Assembly (NCBI GenBank): GCA_945928865.1
Contig: CAMENZ010000006.1
Location: 42,922 to 106,921, forward strand
DNA from: an uncultured Clostridia bacterium
Lineage (GTDB): Bacteria > Bacillota > Clostridia > Peptostreptococcales > Anaerovoracaceae
Length of the DNA: 64,000 nucleotides
Reading direction: 5' to 3'
Shown: positions 44,606-54,006 of the stretch, piece by piece
Numbering within the stretch: the stretch's first letter is position 1
Layout: the number at the start of each line of letters is the position of its first letter
Notes under the pieces: model-generated
What the model was told of the DNA's origin: nothing
Databases searched by the model: none
Seen by the model: the letters and a program-made list of their open reading frames with translations, nothing else
Program-made: the position numbers and the translations under genes

Positions 44606-46216
44606 TTAAAGCTTCTTATTGCCAATATGGCTTATAACCAAAATATCTCCTAATTTCAACACATCATTGCCACTTGGTATTAAAGCTTCGTCTCCTCTTT
44701 TTACTAAAATTATTAAAGTACCCTTATCAAAAACCAATTCGGAAATAAGTTTATTCTCATAACCATTTTCCTCCGTTACTATAATCTCTGATAATTTCAT
44801 TTTTTTGCTTTCTCTCTGAGAGCTTAAAGCACTTAAAATTAATTTATCCAGTGCTGTAATAACAGTGTTGCCGTTAGGTATAATATCTTTTCCCGCCCTA
44901 ACAATTAAAACCACTAAGGTTTCAGGCGGAAGCTCTATTTCTTGGAGGGTTTTCCCCACCCAAGAATGTTTTATAGGTACTGTAAACTCTACAAATTGCA
45001 CAGGCACTTCTTCCGTATAATCTGTAAAACTCTTCATTACATCCGAACTGTTATCTATCATATTCAGCTTTTCTGCCACATTAGGAAGCAGACTTCCCTG
45101 AATTAAAATAGAGAAAATAACAATAAAAAATGTAACATCAAAGACATAAGTTCCCATATTATGACCATACATAGGCAAAATTGCAAAAACTATAGCTGCC
45201 GCCCCTCTAAGTCCTGCAAAAGATACTAATAAAGTTTGCTTTTTATTCATTTTAAGAGGTGCCATCAAGGCAAAAACACTTAACGGTCTAGCCACAAAAG
45301 TCAAAAACAGACAAATACTAATAGCCGGCAAAGCTACACATATAAGCCTGCTTGGAGCCGACAATAAGCCCAGCAAGAAAAATATTAAAATTTCTATTAA
45401 GTTAGTGACCCCATCAAAAAATTTTACTATATTTTTCTTTCCCGGAAATTCCGAATTCCCTAAGACAATTCCGGCTATATATGTTGAAAGGTATCCATTT
45501 CCGCTCATTACGGCAGGTAAAGCATAAGCTATGATAGCTATTCCAACGATAAATACCATGTCCATACCCGGCTGTCCCATATTTACCTGTCTTAAAAGCC
45601 ATCTTCCTATGAAAGCAACGAAAAATCCCATTAAAATTCCCAAACCAACTTGAGAAATCACCAATTCTAAAATTCCGCCTAAATCTCCTTTACCACGCCT
45701 TATCATAATAGCCACTAGGGTCAACATATATGCGAAAGGGTCGTTACTTCCACTCTCTAATTCTAAAAGCGAAGCCGTATTAAATCTTAAGTTAAGCTGC
45801 TTTCTCCTTAAAATAGAAAAGACAGAGGCGGCATCTGTAGAACTTATAACCGCTCCGATCATAAAACTTAAACTCCACTCCAGTTTAAGAACCAGGTAAC
45901 AAAATCCACCTGTTAAAAGAGCTGTCGCTGCAACACCTACTGTAGCCAGCAAGGCGGATTTTGGAGCCATCCCTCTAGCAGTTTTCCAGTTAGTTCCAAA
46001 GCCACCATAAAACATAATGATTATTAAGGCTCCCGAACATACATCACTAACCAAGGAATAATCATCAAAAGGTATTTTAAATATTCCATCACTTCCAAAA
46101 ATCATACCTAAGAATATGAAACCTAAAAGCACAGGAACTCCTATTTTGTTTGATATTTTATTTAATAAAATGGCACAGAATATTACTACTCCTACCAATA
46201 ATAAAAGCCAAGTCAT
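44606..46216 (-). CDS. CPA1 potassium/proton antiporter with C-terminal TrkA_C domains
   Basis: Cation/proton antiporter of the NhaP2/CvrA kind: 12 or so membrane segments (1-390). SSTDAASVFSIL and ESGSNDPFAYMLTLV hold the transport aspartates, and GLRGAAAIVFAILP the conserved Arg. Two TrkA_C-like beta domains lie in the cytoplasm (about 410-480 and 480-536; FTVPIKHSWVGKTLQEIELPPETLVVLIVRAG). Such proteins export K+ or Na+ and may bind nucleotides such as c-di-AMP through TrkA_C. 536 residues. Promoter at 46263-46292; divergent from a two-component system. Confidence 0.9.
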   Translation of the reverse strand: MTWLLLLVGVVIFCAILLNKISNKIGVPVLLGFIFLGMIFGSDGIFKIPFDDYSLVSDVCSGALIIIMFYGGFGTNWKTARGMAPKSALLATVGVAATALLTGGFCYLVLKLEWSLSFMIGAVISSTDAASVFSILRRKQLNLRFNTASLLELESGSNDPFAYMLTLVAIMIRRGKGDLGGILELVISQVGLGILMGFFVAFIGRWLLRQVNMGQPGMDMVFIVGIAIIAYALPAVMSGNGYLSTYIAGIVLGNSEFPGKKNIVKFFDGVTNLIEILIFFLLGLLSAPSRLICVALPAISICLFLTFVARPLSVFALMAPLKMNKKQTLLVSFAGLRGAAAIVFAILPMYGHNMGTYVFDVTFFIVIFSILIQGSLLPNVAEKLNMIDNSSDVMKSFTDYTEEVPVQFVEFTVPIKHSWVGKTLQEIELPPETLVVLIVRAGKDIIPNGNTVITALDKLILSALSSQRESKKMKLSEIIVTEENGYENKLISELVFDKGTLIILVKRGDEALIPSGNDVLKLGDILVISHIGNKKL

Positions 46217-46262
46217 CTAATTCCTCCCAGCTATAGATAAAAAATCGCATTTCACTGGTATT

Positions 46263-46292
46263 ATTGTAACACAAATTGTGATAAATAAGCAA
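46263..46292 (-). promoter_or_regulatory. Promoter of the antiporter gene with overlapping palindrome
   Basis: Minus-strand TTGCTT (46287-46292), 18 bases, TACAAT (46263-46268) with extended -10 TGT. The spacer contains CACAA-A-TTGTG, similar to the palindrome in the cbiM leader. Confidence 0.5.
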
Positions 46293-46331
46293 AGAATATA
46301 TTTACCCCTACCTTTTCCAAGCATTTTATGT

Positions 46332-46337
46332 TACAAT
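46332..46337 (+). promoter_or_regulatory. -10 element of the second two-component operon
   Basis: TACAAT preceded by TGT (extended -10), about 40 bases before the response-regulator ATG. The -35 region (TACCTT at the right distance) is weak. Confidence 0.4.
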
Positions 46338-46377
46338 ATTACAAATTAACAATTAATATGAGAATGGAGGATTTCTT

Positions 46378-47055
46378 ATGAATAAATTATTAGTAGTAGA
46401 TGATGAGGCTAAAATCCGTGAAGTCATCAGGGAGTATGCTGAATTTTCAGGCTATGAAGTTACTGAGGCTGAAGATGGTATGAATGCCGTTGGGCTTTGT
46501 AAACTAAATGACTACGACTTAATTATCATGGATATTATGATGCCTAAATTAGACGGATTTTCTGCTGTGAAGGAAATCAAAAAGACAAAAAATATTTCTG
46601 TTATTATGCTAAGTGCAAGAGGTGAGGAATATGACAAATTACATGGTTTCGACTTAGGTATTGATGATTATGTAGTTAAACCTTTCAGTCCTAAAGAACT
46701 TATGGCAAGAATAAATGCTATTTTGATTCGTAAGTCTGAATCAACGTATAAAACTCCAAAACCTATGACTTTCAATGGTTTAGAAATCAATATTGCAGCT
46801 AGAACCGTTTCTGTTGATGGTAACAAAATAGAGCTCACACCTAAGGAATATGATTTATTATTCTATCTGGTAGAAAATAAAAATATCGCCTTATCCCGTG
46901 ATAAACTTCTTTCTGATATTTGGGGCTACGATTTCTTTGGTGATGACAGAACTATCGACACTCATATTAAGAACCTTAGAAACAATTTAGGACCTTACAG
47001 AGATTACATAGTAACACTTAGAGGGGTAGGATATAAGTTTGAATTCGAAAAATAG
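46378..47055 (+). CDS. OmpR-family response regulator
   Basis: Receiver with acidic pair VVDDEAK, phospho-site D52 (IIMDIMMPKLDG), SARGEE and KPFSPKELMARI. C-terminal winged helix ends IVTLRGVGYKFEFEK. 225 residues. GGAGG lies ten bases before the ATG. The kinase gene starts inside its last codons. Confidence 0.95.
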   Translation: MNKLLVVDDEAKIREVIREYAEFSGYEVTEAEDGMNAVGLCKLNDYDLIIMDIMMPKLDGFSAVKEIKKTKNISVIMLSARGEEYDKLHGFDLGIDDYVVKPFSPKELMARINAILIRKSESTYKTPKPMTFNGLEINIAARTVSVDGNKIELTPKEYDLLFYLVENKNIALSRDKLLSDIWGYDFFGDDRTIDTHIKNLRNNLGPYRDYIVTLRGVGYKFEFEK

Positions 47056-48481
47056 TTTCGATTTTCATAGCATAAGGTTTAGAATGTGGACCTATTTTGC
47101 AGCTGTTGCGATAGGTATAGTTTTCATTCTATGGATTCTGCAAATTTTCTTCCTTAAATATGGCTATGAAAAAATGAAGATTCAAGAAGTTGAAAGAGTT
47201 GGTGGAGTGCTTAAGTCTGCATATCTTCAAGACAGCAGCCAACTTACTCAAAAAATAAACGAGTTATCTGTAGTAAACGATTTTTATGTAATGATGGAGG
47301 TTAATAGAACTCACATTCTGTTCTCCCCAGATCAAGATAATGCTTTACCTGTATTTTCGTATCAAAATCAAATACCTAAGCTAAAGGAAAAACTCTTTGC
47401 AAGCAAGGATTCTCAAGCTTCTGCCTCTTATAAATTCAGCACAAGTTTTGAGAAATATAACACTTTAGCCTATGGAAAATTTTTAGATAAAACAGAAGGC
47501 AACGAGGCGATTATATACATTTTTTCTCCTCTTTATCCGGTAACATCTACCATTTCGATATTAAAGGATCAGTTTATAAATGTAACTCTCATAGCCTTAC
47601 TATTGACCTTTATAATTGCAGGTTATTTGGCTAATAAAATTGCCCGCCCTATAAAAGATATTACCTATACAGCTAAGCAGATGGGTACGGGAGACTACAA
47701 TGTTACCTTCCGAGGCAATTCTTTTTCAGAAATTAACAACTTAGCAAACACTTTAAATGTTACCGCCTATGAATTAGGTATGGCAGACACTAGACAAAAG
47801 GACTTAATTGCAAATGTTTCTCACGATTTAAAAACTCCTCTGACCATGGTTAGATCCTATGCGGAAATGATTCGTGATCTGTCAGGAGAAAATCCTGAAA
47901 AAAGAAAAACCCATCTAAATGTAATCATAGATGAGTCTATTCGTATGAGCAATCTAGTAAGCGATATGGCGACAATTTCTGCTATGAGAACAGCTAAGAT
48001 AGAATTAAAGAAAACAGTTTTCGATTTATCTACTATCACAGCTTCCATCTTAGCTTCCTATGAAATATTAGAAAGCCAAGAAGGTTATGTATTCAAATTC
48101 ACTCACCCTAAAGAATGTAAGGTGTACGCAGATGAAGATAGAATTAAGCAAGTCATAGCCAACTTAACCGGAAATGCTATAAAATACTGTGGTACAGATA
48201 AATTAGTCAAAGTAAATATAAGAAAAGTCGGTAAAAAATACCGCTTAGAAGTTTCTGACAATGGACCCGGCATCAAAGCCGAAGAGCTTCCACATGTTTG
48301 GGACAGGTATTATAAGACCAGCTCAAACTATGTTCGTGCAACTAGCGGAACAGGCTTAGGACTTTCCATAGTTAAAGAAATATTGACTTTGCATCATGCT
48401 GAATATGGTGTAAACAGTAAGATAGATAAAGGCTCTACTTTCTGGTTCGAATTAGAATCAATTAAGCCTCAAAAATCCTAA
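47039..48481 (+). CDS. Sensor histidine kinase
   Basis: Two membrane segments (about 18-38 and 181-197) enclose a 140-residue extracellular sensor region. A HAMP domain follows (about 198-250), then the DHp helix with H262 (NVSHDLKTPLTM) and the ATPase domain (GNAIKYCG, DNGPGI, GTGLGLSIVKEIL). 480 residues. The start is TTG at 47039, seven bases behind AGGA and overlapping the regulator by 17 bases. It converges on radA with a 20-base overlap of coding ends. Signal unknown; the divergent antiporter gene may be a target. Confidence 0.93.
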   Translation: MNSKNSFDFHSIRFRMWTYFAAVAIGIVFILWILQIFFLKYGYEKMKIQEVERVGGVLKSAYLQDSSQLTQKINELSVVNDFYVMMEVNRTHILFSPDQDNALPVFSYQNQIPKLKEKLFASKDSQASASYKFSTSFEKYNTLAYGKFLDKTEGNEAIIYIFSPLYPVTSTISILKDQFINVTLIALLLTFIIAGYLANKIARPIKDITYTAKQMGTGDYNVTFRGNSFSEINNLANTLNVTAYELGMADTRQKDLIANVSHDLKTPLTMVRSYAEMIRDLSGENPEKRKTHLNVIIDESIRMSNLVSDMATISAMRTAKIELKKTVFDLSTITASILASYEILESQEGYVFKFTHPKECKVYADEDRIKQVIANLTGNAIKYCGTDKLVKVNIRKVGKKYRLEVSDNGPGIKAEELPHVWDRYYKTSSNYVRATSGTGLGLSIVKEILTLHHAEYGVNSKIDKGSTFWFELESIKPQKS

Positions 48482-49832
48482 TAGCATCCCTTATACTTTT
48501 AACTCCAAACACTTTACAATTTAAATCATTAAATGAAAGCTTCTCTGCATTTCTAAAAGGTAAAATGACTTGTTCATAGCCTAAGCGGGAAGCTTCTTTT
48601 ATTATCTTTTCTGCATTTTGTATAGACCTTAAATCTCCCGTCAATCCCACTTCTCCCATAGCTAAGGTTCTTTTCTTAGGAGCTATTCTTTTATATGAAG
48701 AATAAATAGCTAATACTGCTGCTAAATCCGTTCCTGTACCCTCCGGTCTAATGCCTCCAACTACATTCAAATAAACATCTTGATTTATAAGTTGAAGCCC
48801 TGCTTTTTTCTCCATTACAGCTAAAATCATATTAAGTCTGGAGTTATCTATACCTAAAGAAGTTCTTCTGGCAAACCCAACATTGGCAGGTGCTACTAGG
48901 GCTTGAATTTCAAACATAACAGGTCTACTTCCTTCATAAACTGCAGTGGTAACTGACCCTTCCGTTTTTTCTTCTTTATTTTCTAAAAAAGTTTCTGACA
49001 CATCCTGAACTTCTTCTAAACCCTTTTCTCCCATTCTAAAGGCTCCTATCTCACTTGTAGTGCCAAAACGGTTTTTATATGATCTTAAAATCCTTAAGTC
49101 CTGATCTCTCTCTCCGGAAAAATTAAGAACGCAATCCACCAAATGCTCTACAGTCTTAGGCCCTGCTAAATCACCACTCTTAGTAACATGAGCCACTATT
49201 AAAATTGGTATGTTTTTTGTTTTACCCAGCTTCATCAAATGGTTTCCAATGAGTCTAACCTGAGATACACTTCCGGGTGCCGAATCTATCATATCACTAT
49301 ACACCGTCTGAATGGAATCAATTACTATAAAGGCAGGTTCTAAATTATCACAGACTGTCTGTATGTTTTCCATATTTGTTTCAGACAAAACGAATAAATT
49401 ATCTGACAGGTTTGGGCAAACCCTATCTGCCCTCAATTTAATCTGCTCTTCCGATTCTTCTCCCGAAACATATAAAACCCTCTCACCCTTAGAGGCTAAA
49501 TTAGCTGCAGCCTGAATGATAATAGTTGACTTCCCTATTCCCGGTTCACCGGATATTAATATAAGAGAACCTCTAACCATACCATTACCTAAAACCCTAT
49601 TGAGTTCCCCTATACCCGTGTCCATTCTTTCATACTCTGCCGTACCGACACTTTTAAGGCTCTGTGCTTTAGCGCTGCCTGTTGCTCTCCTTCTTACATC
49701 TGCTTCTAAAGGCTCTACAACCTTTTCTTCAACAAAGGAATTCCAAGCACCACATATACACTTACCACTCCATCTTTGACTTTCGTAGCCACATTCCTGA
49801 CAGACAAACACTGTCTTACTCTTTTTCGCCAT
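48462..49832 (-). CDS. radA: DNA repair protein RadA
   Basis: RecA-like helicase assisting branch migration in recombination. C4 zinc finger (CQECGYESQRWSGKCICGAW), Walker A GEPGIGKST, the RadA-specific KNRFG, and a C-terminal Lon-protease-like domain (about 280-456, GGIRPEGTGTDLAAVLAIYSS). 456 residues. Its 3' end overlaps the kinase gene end on the other strand by 20 bases. Confidence 0.97.
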   Translation of the reverse strand: MAKKSKTVFVCQECGYESQRWSGKCICGAWNSFVEEKVVEPLEADVRRRATGSAKAQSLKSVGTAEYERMDTGIGELNRVLGNGMVRGSLILISGEPGIGKSTIIIQAAANLASKGERVLYVSGEESEEQIKLRADRVCPNLSDNLFVLSETNMENIQTVCDNLEPAFIVIDSIQTVYSDMIDSAPGSVSQVRLIGNHLMKLGKTKNIPILIVAHVTKSGDLAGPKTVEHLVDCVLNFSGERDQDLRILRSYKNRFGTTSEIGAFRMGEKGLEEVQDVSETFLENKEEKTEGSVTTAVYEGSRPVMFEIQALVAPANVGFARRTSLGIDNSRLNMILAVMEKKAGLQLINQDVYLNVVGGIRPEGTGTDLAAVLAIYSSYKRIAPKKRTLAMGEVGLTGDLRSIQNAEKIIKEASRLGYEQVILPFRNAEKLSFNDLNCKVFGVKSIRDAIRIFEA

Positions 49833-49913
49833 AGCATTACCTCTTTTTATATATCAATTTATGCATCAAATTCCATTTGAGAACATCCGTTCCTTTTTCA
49901 TCTATGATACAAC

Positions 49914-49940
49914 AAAACCCCTGTTTTGTACAGGGGTTTT
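49914..49940. terminator. Terminator of the EF-G-like/secreted protein unit
   Basis: AAAACCCCTGT (49914-49924) pairs perfectly with ACAGGGGTTTT (49930-49940) over a five-base loop; T runs on both strands. Confidence 0.85.
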
Positions 49941-50001
49941 TGTAAATTTTTGTAAATTTTTTGTTTGGTTTTTGCTTCTATAAAAGAGTTCTTATCTTCT
50001 T

Positions 50002-50877
50002 CTATCTTACAGCAGTTTCAATCTCTATTTCAACATCAACCTCTTCATCAGCATCATCAACATCTTCTTCTACTGTAGCCTGGTTTCCGGATACAGTACC
50101 ATTAGTAGTATTTGCTACCACCTTATACCATACCTTGTTTCCTGCATCTGCAGATTTATCAACATATCCTACGCTCTTAGCAGTTCCTATCTTAACGAAA
50201 TTTTCTTTACTTCCTTCACTCTTGTAAACATCATAATTTTTAGCACCCTTTACAGGTAACCAAGAAACATTGGCACTGCCATCTCTTCCTAAAAATGCAT
50301 AGGTCTTCATTTCCCCAACTTTGGAAGGTGATGTAGGTTCTACAACTCTATTTAAGTATGCAAACCTATATCCAAATTTTTCCCAAGAAGACTTATAATA
50401 TCCAATTCTATTATAGCCCTTATATCCGTTATTATCTGTCCAATAAACACCATTATCAGTAGTGCTCAAAATCACAACAGAATGACCTCTTCCTCCATTA
50501 AAAGTTTTTCCATTGGAAAATCTCACATGAGTTCCGGGTGCTACGCCCATAAGTTTCTTTTTTAAATTAGATGCTGTTGCTCTAAGCCCATTAAAATCTA
50601 AAACCTTACTCTCTTTACCTAAAAGTGAATTTATTTTTACTGCATATCCATAACACTGTCCACCATATATCCACTTAGAATTATTAGGGAACATATCTTT
50701 AATGTATCTAATAGCTGCATAATGTGCCACATCTCCCACATCGTGATGAGCCTCCCTTGTAAGACTAAGTGAACAAACATCTGCCATCACCTTATCTTTG
50801 GTACTGGCAAAAGCGCTCACGGGTATTAAGGATAAAATCAAAGTTAATACTAATATACTCTTTTTTATTTTTCGCAT
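50002..50877 (-). CDS. Secreted papain-like/CHAP-type protein with fibronectin III domain
   Basis: Signal peptide (1-25, SAFAS). The following region (about 30-170) has a Cys in GGQCYGYAV (C75) and a His in GGRGHSVVIL (H132), the cysteine-histidine pair of CHAP/NlpC-like amidases, with YWTDNNGY after it. A fibronectin type III domain lies at about 190-275 (ANVSWLPVKGAKNYDVYKS). The tail is very acidic. This suggests a secreted wall hydrolase or transpeptidase-like enzyme; the exact reaction is uncertain. The ATG overlaps the stop of the EF-G-like gene (TAATG), an unusual partner. Confidence 0.72.
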   Translation of the reverse strand: MRKIKKSILVLTLILSLIPVSAFASTKDKVMADVCSLSLTREAHHDVGDVAHYAAIRYIKDMFPNNSKWIYGGQCYGYAVKINSLLGKESKVLDFNGLRATASNLKKKLMGVAPGTHVRFSNGKTFNGGRGHSVVILSTTDNGVYWTDNNGYKGYNRIGYYKSSWEKFGYRFAYLNRVVEPTSPSKVGEMKTYAFLGRDGSANVSWLPVKGAKNYDVYKSEGSKENFVKIGTAKSVGYVDKSADAGNKVWYKVVANTTNGTVSGNQATVEEDVDDADEEVDVEIEIETAVR

Positions 50878-52814
50878 TATTCCTCCTCTGCTTTATGTGC
50901 GTCTATAATCTTCTGAGCGTTCATAGCCGGAACTTCTTCATATCTTACAAATTCCATTGTAAATGAACCTCTTGCCTGAGTCATAGAACGAAGAGCTACT
51001 GCATAATCAAATAGCTCTGCCTGTGGTGCTTCAGCATGAAGTAACTGTCCACCTCCGAGCTGTGGATCCATACCCATTACAGCACCTCTTCTTGTAGGAA
51101 GGTCTCCCATTACAGCTCCTACAAAATCATCAGGTACTAAAATATCTAACCTCATTATTGGTTCTAAGAGACAAGGTTTAGCCTCTACTATACCCTTCTT
51201 AAATGCCATAGAAGCAGCGATTTTGAAAGCTGTTTCGTTAGAGTCTACAGGGTGATATGAACCATCATATAAAACTGCCTTAACATTCTGAACCTTACAG
51301 CCTGCTAAAGGGCCTTTTTCCATACATTCTACTAAGCCCTTTTCAACAGCGGGTACATACTGCTTAGGAACAGAACCGCCGTATAATTCTTCAGTGAATT
51401 CAAATTCTTCCTGTGATGGGGAGAACCTAATATGAACATCACCATACTGACCGGAACCACCGGACTGTTTCTTATGCTTACCTTGAACATCTGAAGTTCC
51501 CTTGATTGTTTCTCTGTAAGCAATCTTTTGAGGTACAACCTTTACAGCTACACCATATTTATCTTTTAACTTGCTTAAAGCTATATTAATCTGAATTTCC
51601 CCTTGTCCACCAACTAAAGTCTGGCGTGTTTCTACATTTCTATGTAAAACTAAAGTAGGGTCTTCTTCTGTAAGTCTTGCAAATCCTGTTGAAAGCTTAT
51701 CATCCGCTCCCTTATCAGCAGCTTCGATAGCTTGGAATAAGGTAGGCTGAGGGAATGAAATCTTTTCTAATTCAACTGCATGAGCCTTTTCAGATAAAGT
51801 TTCGCCTGTCTTTGTAAACTGTAACTTACCCAAAGCTACGATATCACCGGCAACTGCCTGTGGACATTCACCCTGAGTTTTACCTCTTAAGAAAAATACT
51901 GAACCTAATTTTTCTTCTTTTTCATGAGCATGATTATATAAAGTCATACCTGCACTTACTTTTCCGGAAATAACCTTTGCAAGAGAAATTTTTCCCAAGA
52001 AAGCATCTGCTAAAGTTTTAAATACATGAACTACAGGTTTTCCATTAGGATCAACCGGAATTTCCACTTCGTTACCATTATCATCTACTGCCTTAAATGG
52101 TTCATGAGCTGTAGCAAGAGGTACCATATCTATAATTTCCTGAAGAAGTTCTTTAATTCCTTCACCTGTAACTGAGGAACAAGAGAATACAGGAACGATA
52201 TCTCCCTGAGCTATACCCTTAGAAAGTCCTTTATTAAACTGTTCATCCGTAAATTCGCCTTCGCTAAAATATATATCCATAAGCTCTTCATCAACTTCTG
52301 CAATAGCTTCTGACATAGCATCTCTATCGTCTAAAGTAACTACAGCTGTTCCGAATTTAGCCTTTAACTCATCTATAGTCTTCTGAACATCTACATTTTC
52401 TTTATCAGTTTTATTTATAACAAAGAATTTAGGAGTTCCGTTTTTCTTACAAGCTTCCCATGCTTTCTCTGTACCAACTTGCACGCCGGAGGAAGCATCT
52501 ACTAAGATAGCTGCTGCTTCTACTGCTCTAAGTGCACCTTCTACTTCACCTGCGAAATCAAAGAATCCCGGTGTATCAACAAAGTTAATCTTAACCTTAT
52601 TAAATTCAACAGGTACTAAAGTAGTATTTATAGAATATTTCTTTTCTATCTCCATTTTGTCATAGTCAGAAATAGTATTTCCGTCTTCGATTCTTCCTAA
52701 TCTACTAATTACGCCTGTTGCTAAAAGTGCAGCTTCCAAAAATGTAGTCTTACCACATCCTCCGTGTCCTAACAAAGCAACATTTCTTATTGTTTCTGCT
52801 GTATAGCCTTTCAT
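50877..52814 (-). CDS. EF-G-like translational GTPase (EF-G paralogue)
   Basis: 645-residue EF-G-like protein: Walker A GHGGCGKTT (16-24), DTPGFFDFAGEVE, NKTDKENVD, the domain IV glycine-rich SGGSGQYGDVHIRF and C-terminal domain V. It is shorter than true EF-G (about 690) and begins ETIRNVALLGHGGCGKT, like the EF-G-like paralogues found beside real fusA in clostridia and actinobacteria. Likely ribosome-associated but not the main translocase. The canonical fusA is not in this window. Promoter at 52876-52904. Confidence 0.88.
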   Translation of the reverse strand: MKGYTAETIRNVALLGHGGCGKTTFLEAALLATGVISRLGRIEDGNTISDYDKMEIEKKYSINTTLVPVEFNKVKINFVDTPGFFDFAGEVEGALRAVEAAAILVDASSGVQVGTEKAWEACKKNGTPKFFVINKTDKENVDVQKTIDELKAKFGTAVVTLDDRDAMSEAIAEVDEELMDIYFSEGEFTDEQFNKGLSKGIAQGDIVPVFSCSSVTGEGIKELLQEIIDMVPLATAHEPFKAVDDNGNEVEIPVDPNGKPVVHVFKTLADAFLGKISLAKVISGKVSAGMTLYNHAHEKEEKLGSVFFLRGKTQGECPQAVAGDIVALGKLQFTKTGETLSEKAHAVELEKISFPQPTLFQAIEAADKGADDKLSTGFARLTEEDPTLVLHRNVETRQTLVGGQGEIQINIALSKLKDKYGVAVKVVPQKIAYRETIKGTSDVQGKHKKQSGGSGQYGDVHIRFSPSQEEFEFTEELYGGSVPKQYVPAVEKGLVECMEKGPLAGCKVQNVKAVLYDGSYHPVDSNETAFKIAASMAFKKGIVEAKPCLLEPIMRLDILVPDDFVGAVMGDLPTRRGAVMGMDPQLGGGQLLHAEAPQAELFDYAVALRSMTQARGSFTMEFVRYEEVPAMNAQKIIDAHKAEEE

Positions 52815-52875
52815 TTATTAAATCCTCCTATTTAGATTTTACTCTTTACACATTCTTCATGCGTACCTGGATATA

Positions 52876-52904
52876 ATTATAACAAAATCGCTTCAGAAAA
52901 ACAA
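52876..52904 (-). promoter_or_regulatory. Promoter of the EF-G-like gene
   Basis: Minus-strand TTGTTT (52899-52904), 17 bases, TATAAT (52876-52881) with extended -10 TGT. About 60 bases before the start codon. Confidence 0.7.
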
Positions 52905-52946
52905 CACTTTTCTGTTATGCTGTATACAAGATTGGTTTGGAACTAA

Positions 52947-53939
52947 CTAGCCTATAATAAACGGAACTAATACCGGTACTAATAAACTTAAAATCAAACC
53001 TGAAATGAGTGAGTAAATCGCCATCTCTCCATTTGTTGATTTTTCAACGATTGGGAGACAAACATCCATGCCCGGAGCTCCCGGTATGGCTGTCGCTTCG
53101 AAATATCCTATTTTATTGGCCACAGCAGGAATTACTAAAATCGCAAACATCTCTCTCATTACATTGTGTAAGAAAGAAACGGCACTAGCCGTTACATGAC
53201 CTGCCTCCATAATCACTCCGGGAGCTAAGGAATACCAACCAAAACCTGCCCCTATAGCCAGACATTCTCTTAAAGTCATATCTGAAAATAAACTAAATAT
53301 GGCAGCCGCAGATAAAGTTCCTACTATTATTGCCAAAGGCATTAAAAGAGCTTTAAGTCCTATAGACTTAAACTTAGCTCCAATATTACCGCTCTTTCCT
53401 AAATCAAAACCGACAAATGCCAATAATAAGCACAAACACACAGATAGACCTAAACTAGATAATTCCTCAAAATCTGCCAAATTCTCAAATATCTTAGGTA
53501 TAGCCAGGTATCCTACCAACATACCCGCTATTACTACTATTACAATGATTAAAGAGGATTTTAATCCATTTTCTTTAGGTTCTTCCGCTTCATTATCTTC
53601 GACAGTTCCGGCTCCCACCTTTGATAAATTGTTGTTATTAACTACCTCTTTCAAACCATACTTATTTAAATGTAAGATTTTGCGCACTAATACAGCAAAT
53701 ATCATACTTCCTGCAACGGTCATAAAGGTAATTAAGGTAGCTTGCAGCCCTATAGTAGTAAGACCTGCTGTAACTTCCTCATTAGAACCCATACGAAGCC
53801 CCATAATAAATACCATAGCATATACTAAAAGACTGGTTAAAGTGGAAATAAAAGCAAATTTTTCTCTCTTATCTCCTAGCTTTCTGGAAATCAGATAGCA
53901 TATAAACATTATTACAAGGTAAATTAATAATGACTCCAT
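52947..53939 (-). CDS. LysO-family (DUF340) lysine exporter-like membrane protein
   Basis: Ten or so membrane segments; family motifs FGWYSLAPGVI and PGAPGMDVCLPIVEKSTNGE near the C-terminus match LysO (YbjE), an L-lysine exporter. The N-terminal third (1-90) is a separate DUF340-like half, followed by a charged cytoplasmic linker (about 95-125). 330 residues. Substrate in this organism is inferred from family only. Confidence 0.85.
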   Translation of the reverse strand: MESLLIYLVIMFICYLISRKLGDKREKFAFISTLTSLLVYAMVFIMGLRMGSNEEVTAGLTTIGLQATLITFMTVAGSMIFAVLVRKILHLNKYGLKEVVNNNNLSKVGAGTVEDNEAEEPKENGLKSSLIIVIVVIAGMLVGYLAIPKIFENLADFEELSSLGLSVCLCLLLAFVGFDLGKSGNIGAKFKSIGLKALLMPLAIIVGTLSAAAIFSLFSDMTLRECLAIGAGFGWYSLAPGVIMEAGHVTASAVSFLHNVMREMFAILVIPAVANKIGYFEATAIPGAPGMDVCLPIVEKSTNGEMAIYSLISGLILSLLVPVLVPFIIG

Positions 53940-54006
53940 TTATTTTCTCCTTTTCATCCTTTTCCTTAAATCCTTAAGACTCACTAAATTAACTATTCTA
54001 AAGGAT

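Noticed and set aside
53299..53898. 199-codon plus-strand open frame opposite the LysO-type gene
   Set aside because: Shadow of a real membrane-protein gene; proline/threonine-rich nonsense composition and no RBS.
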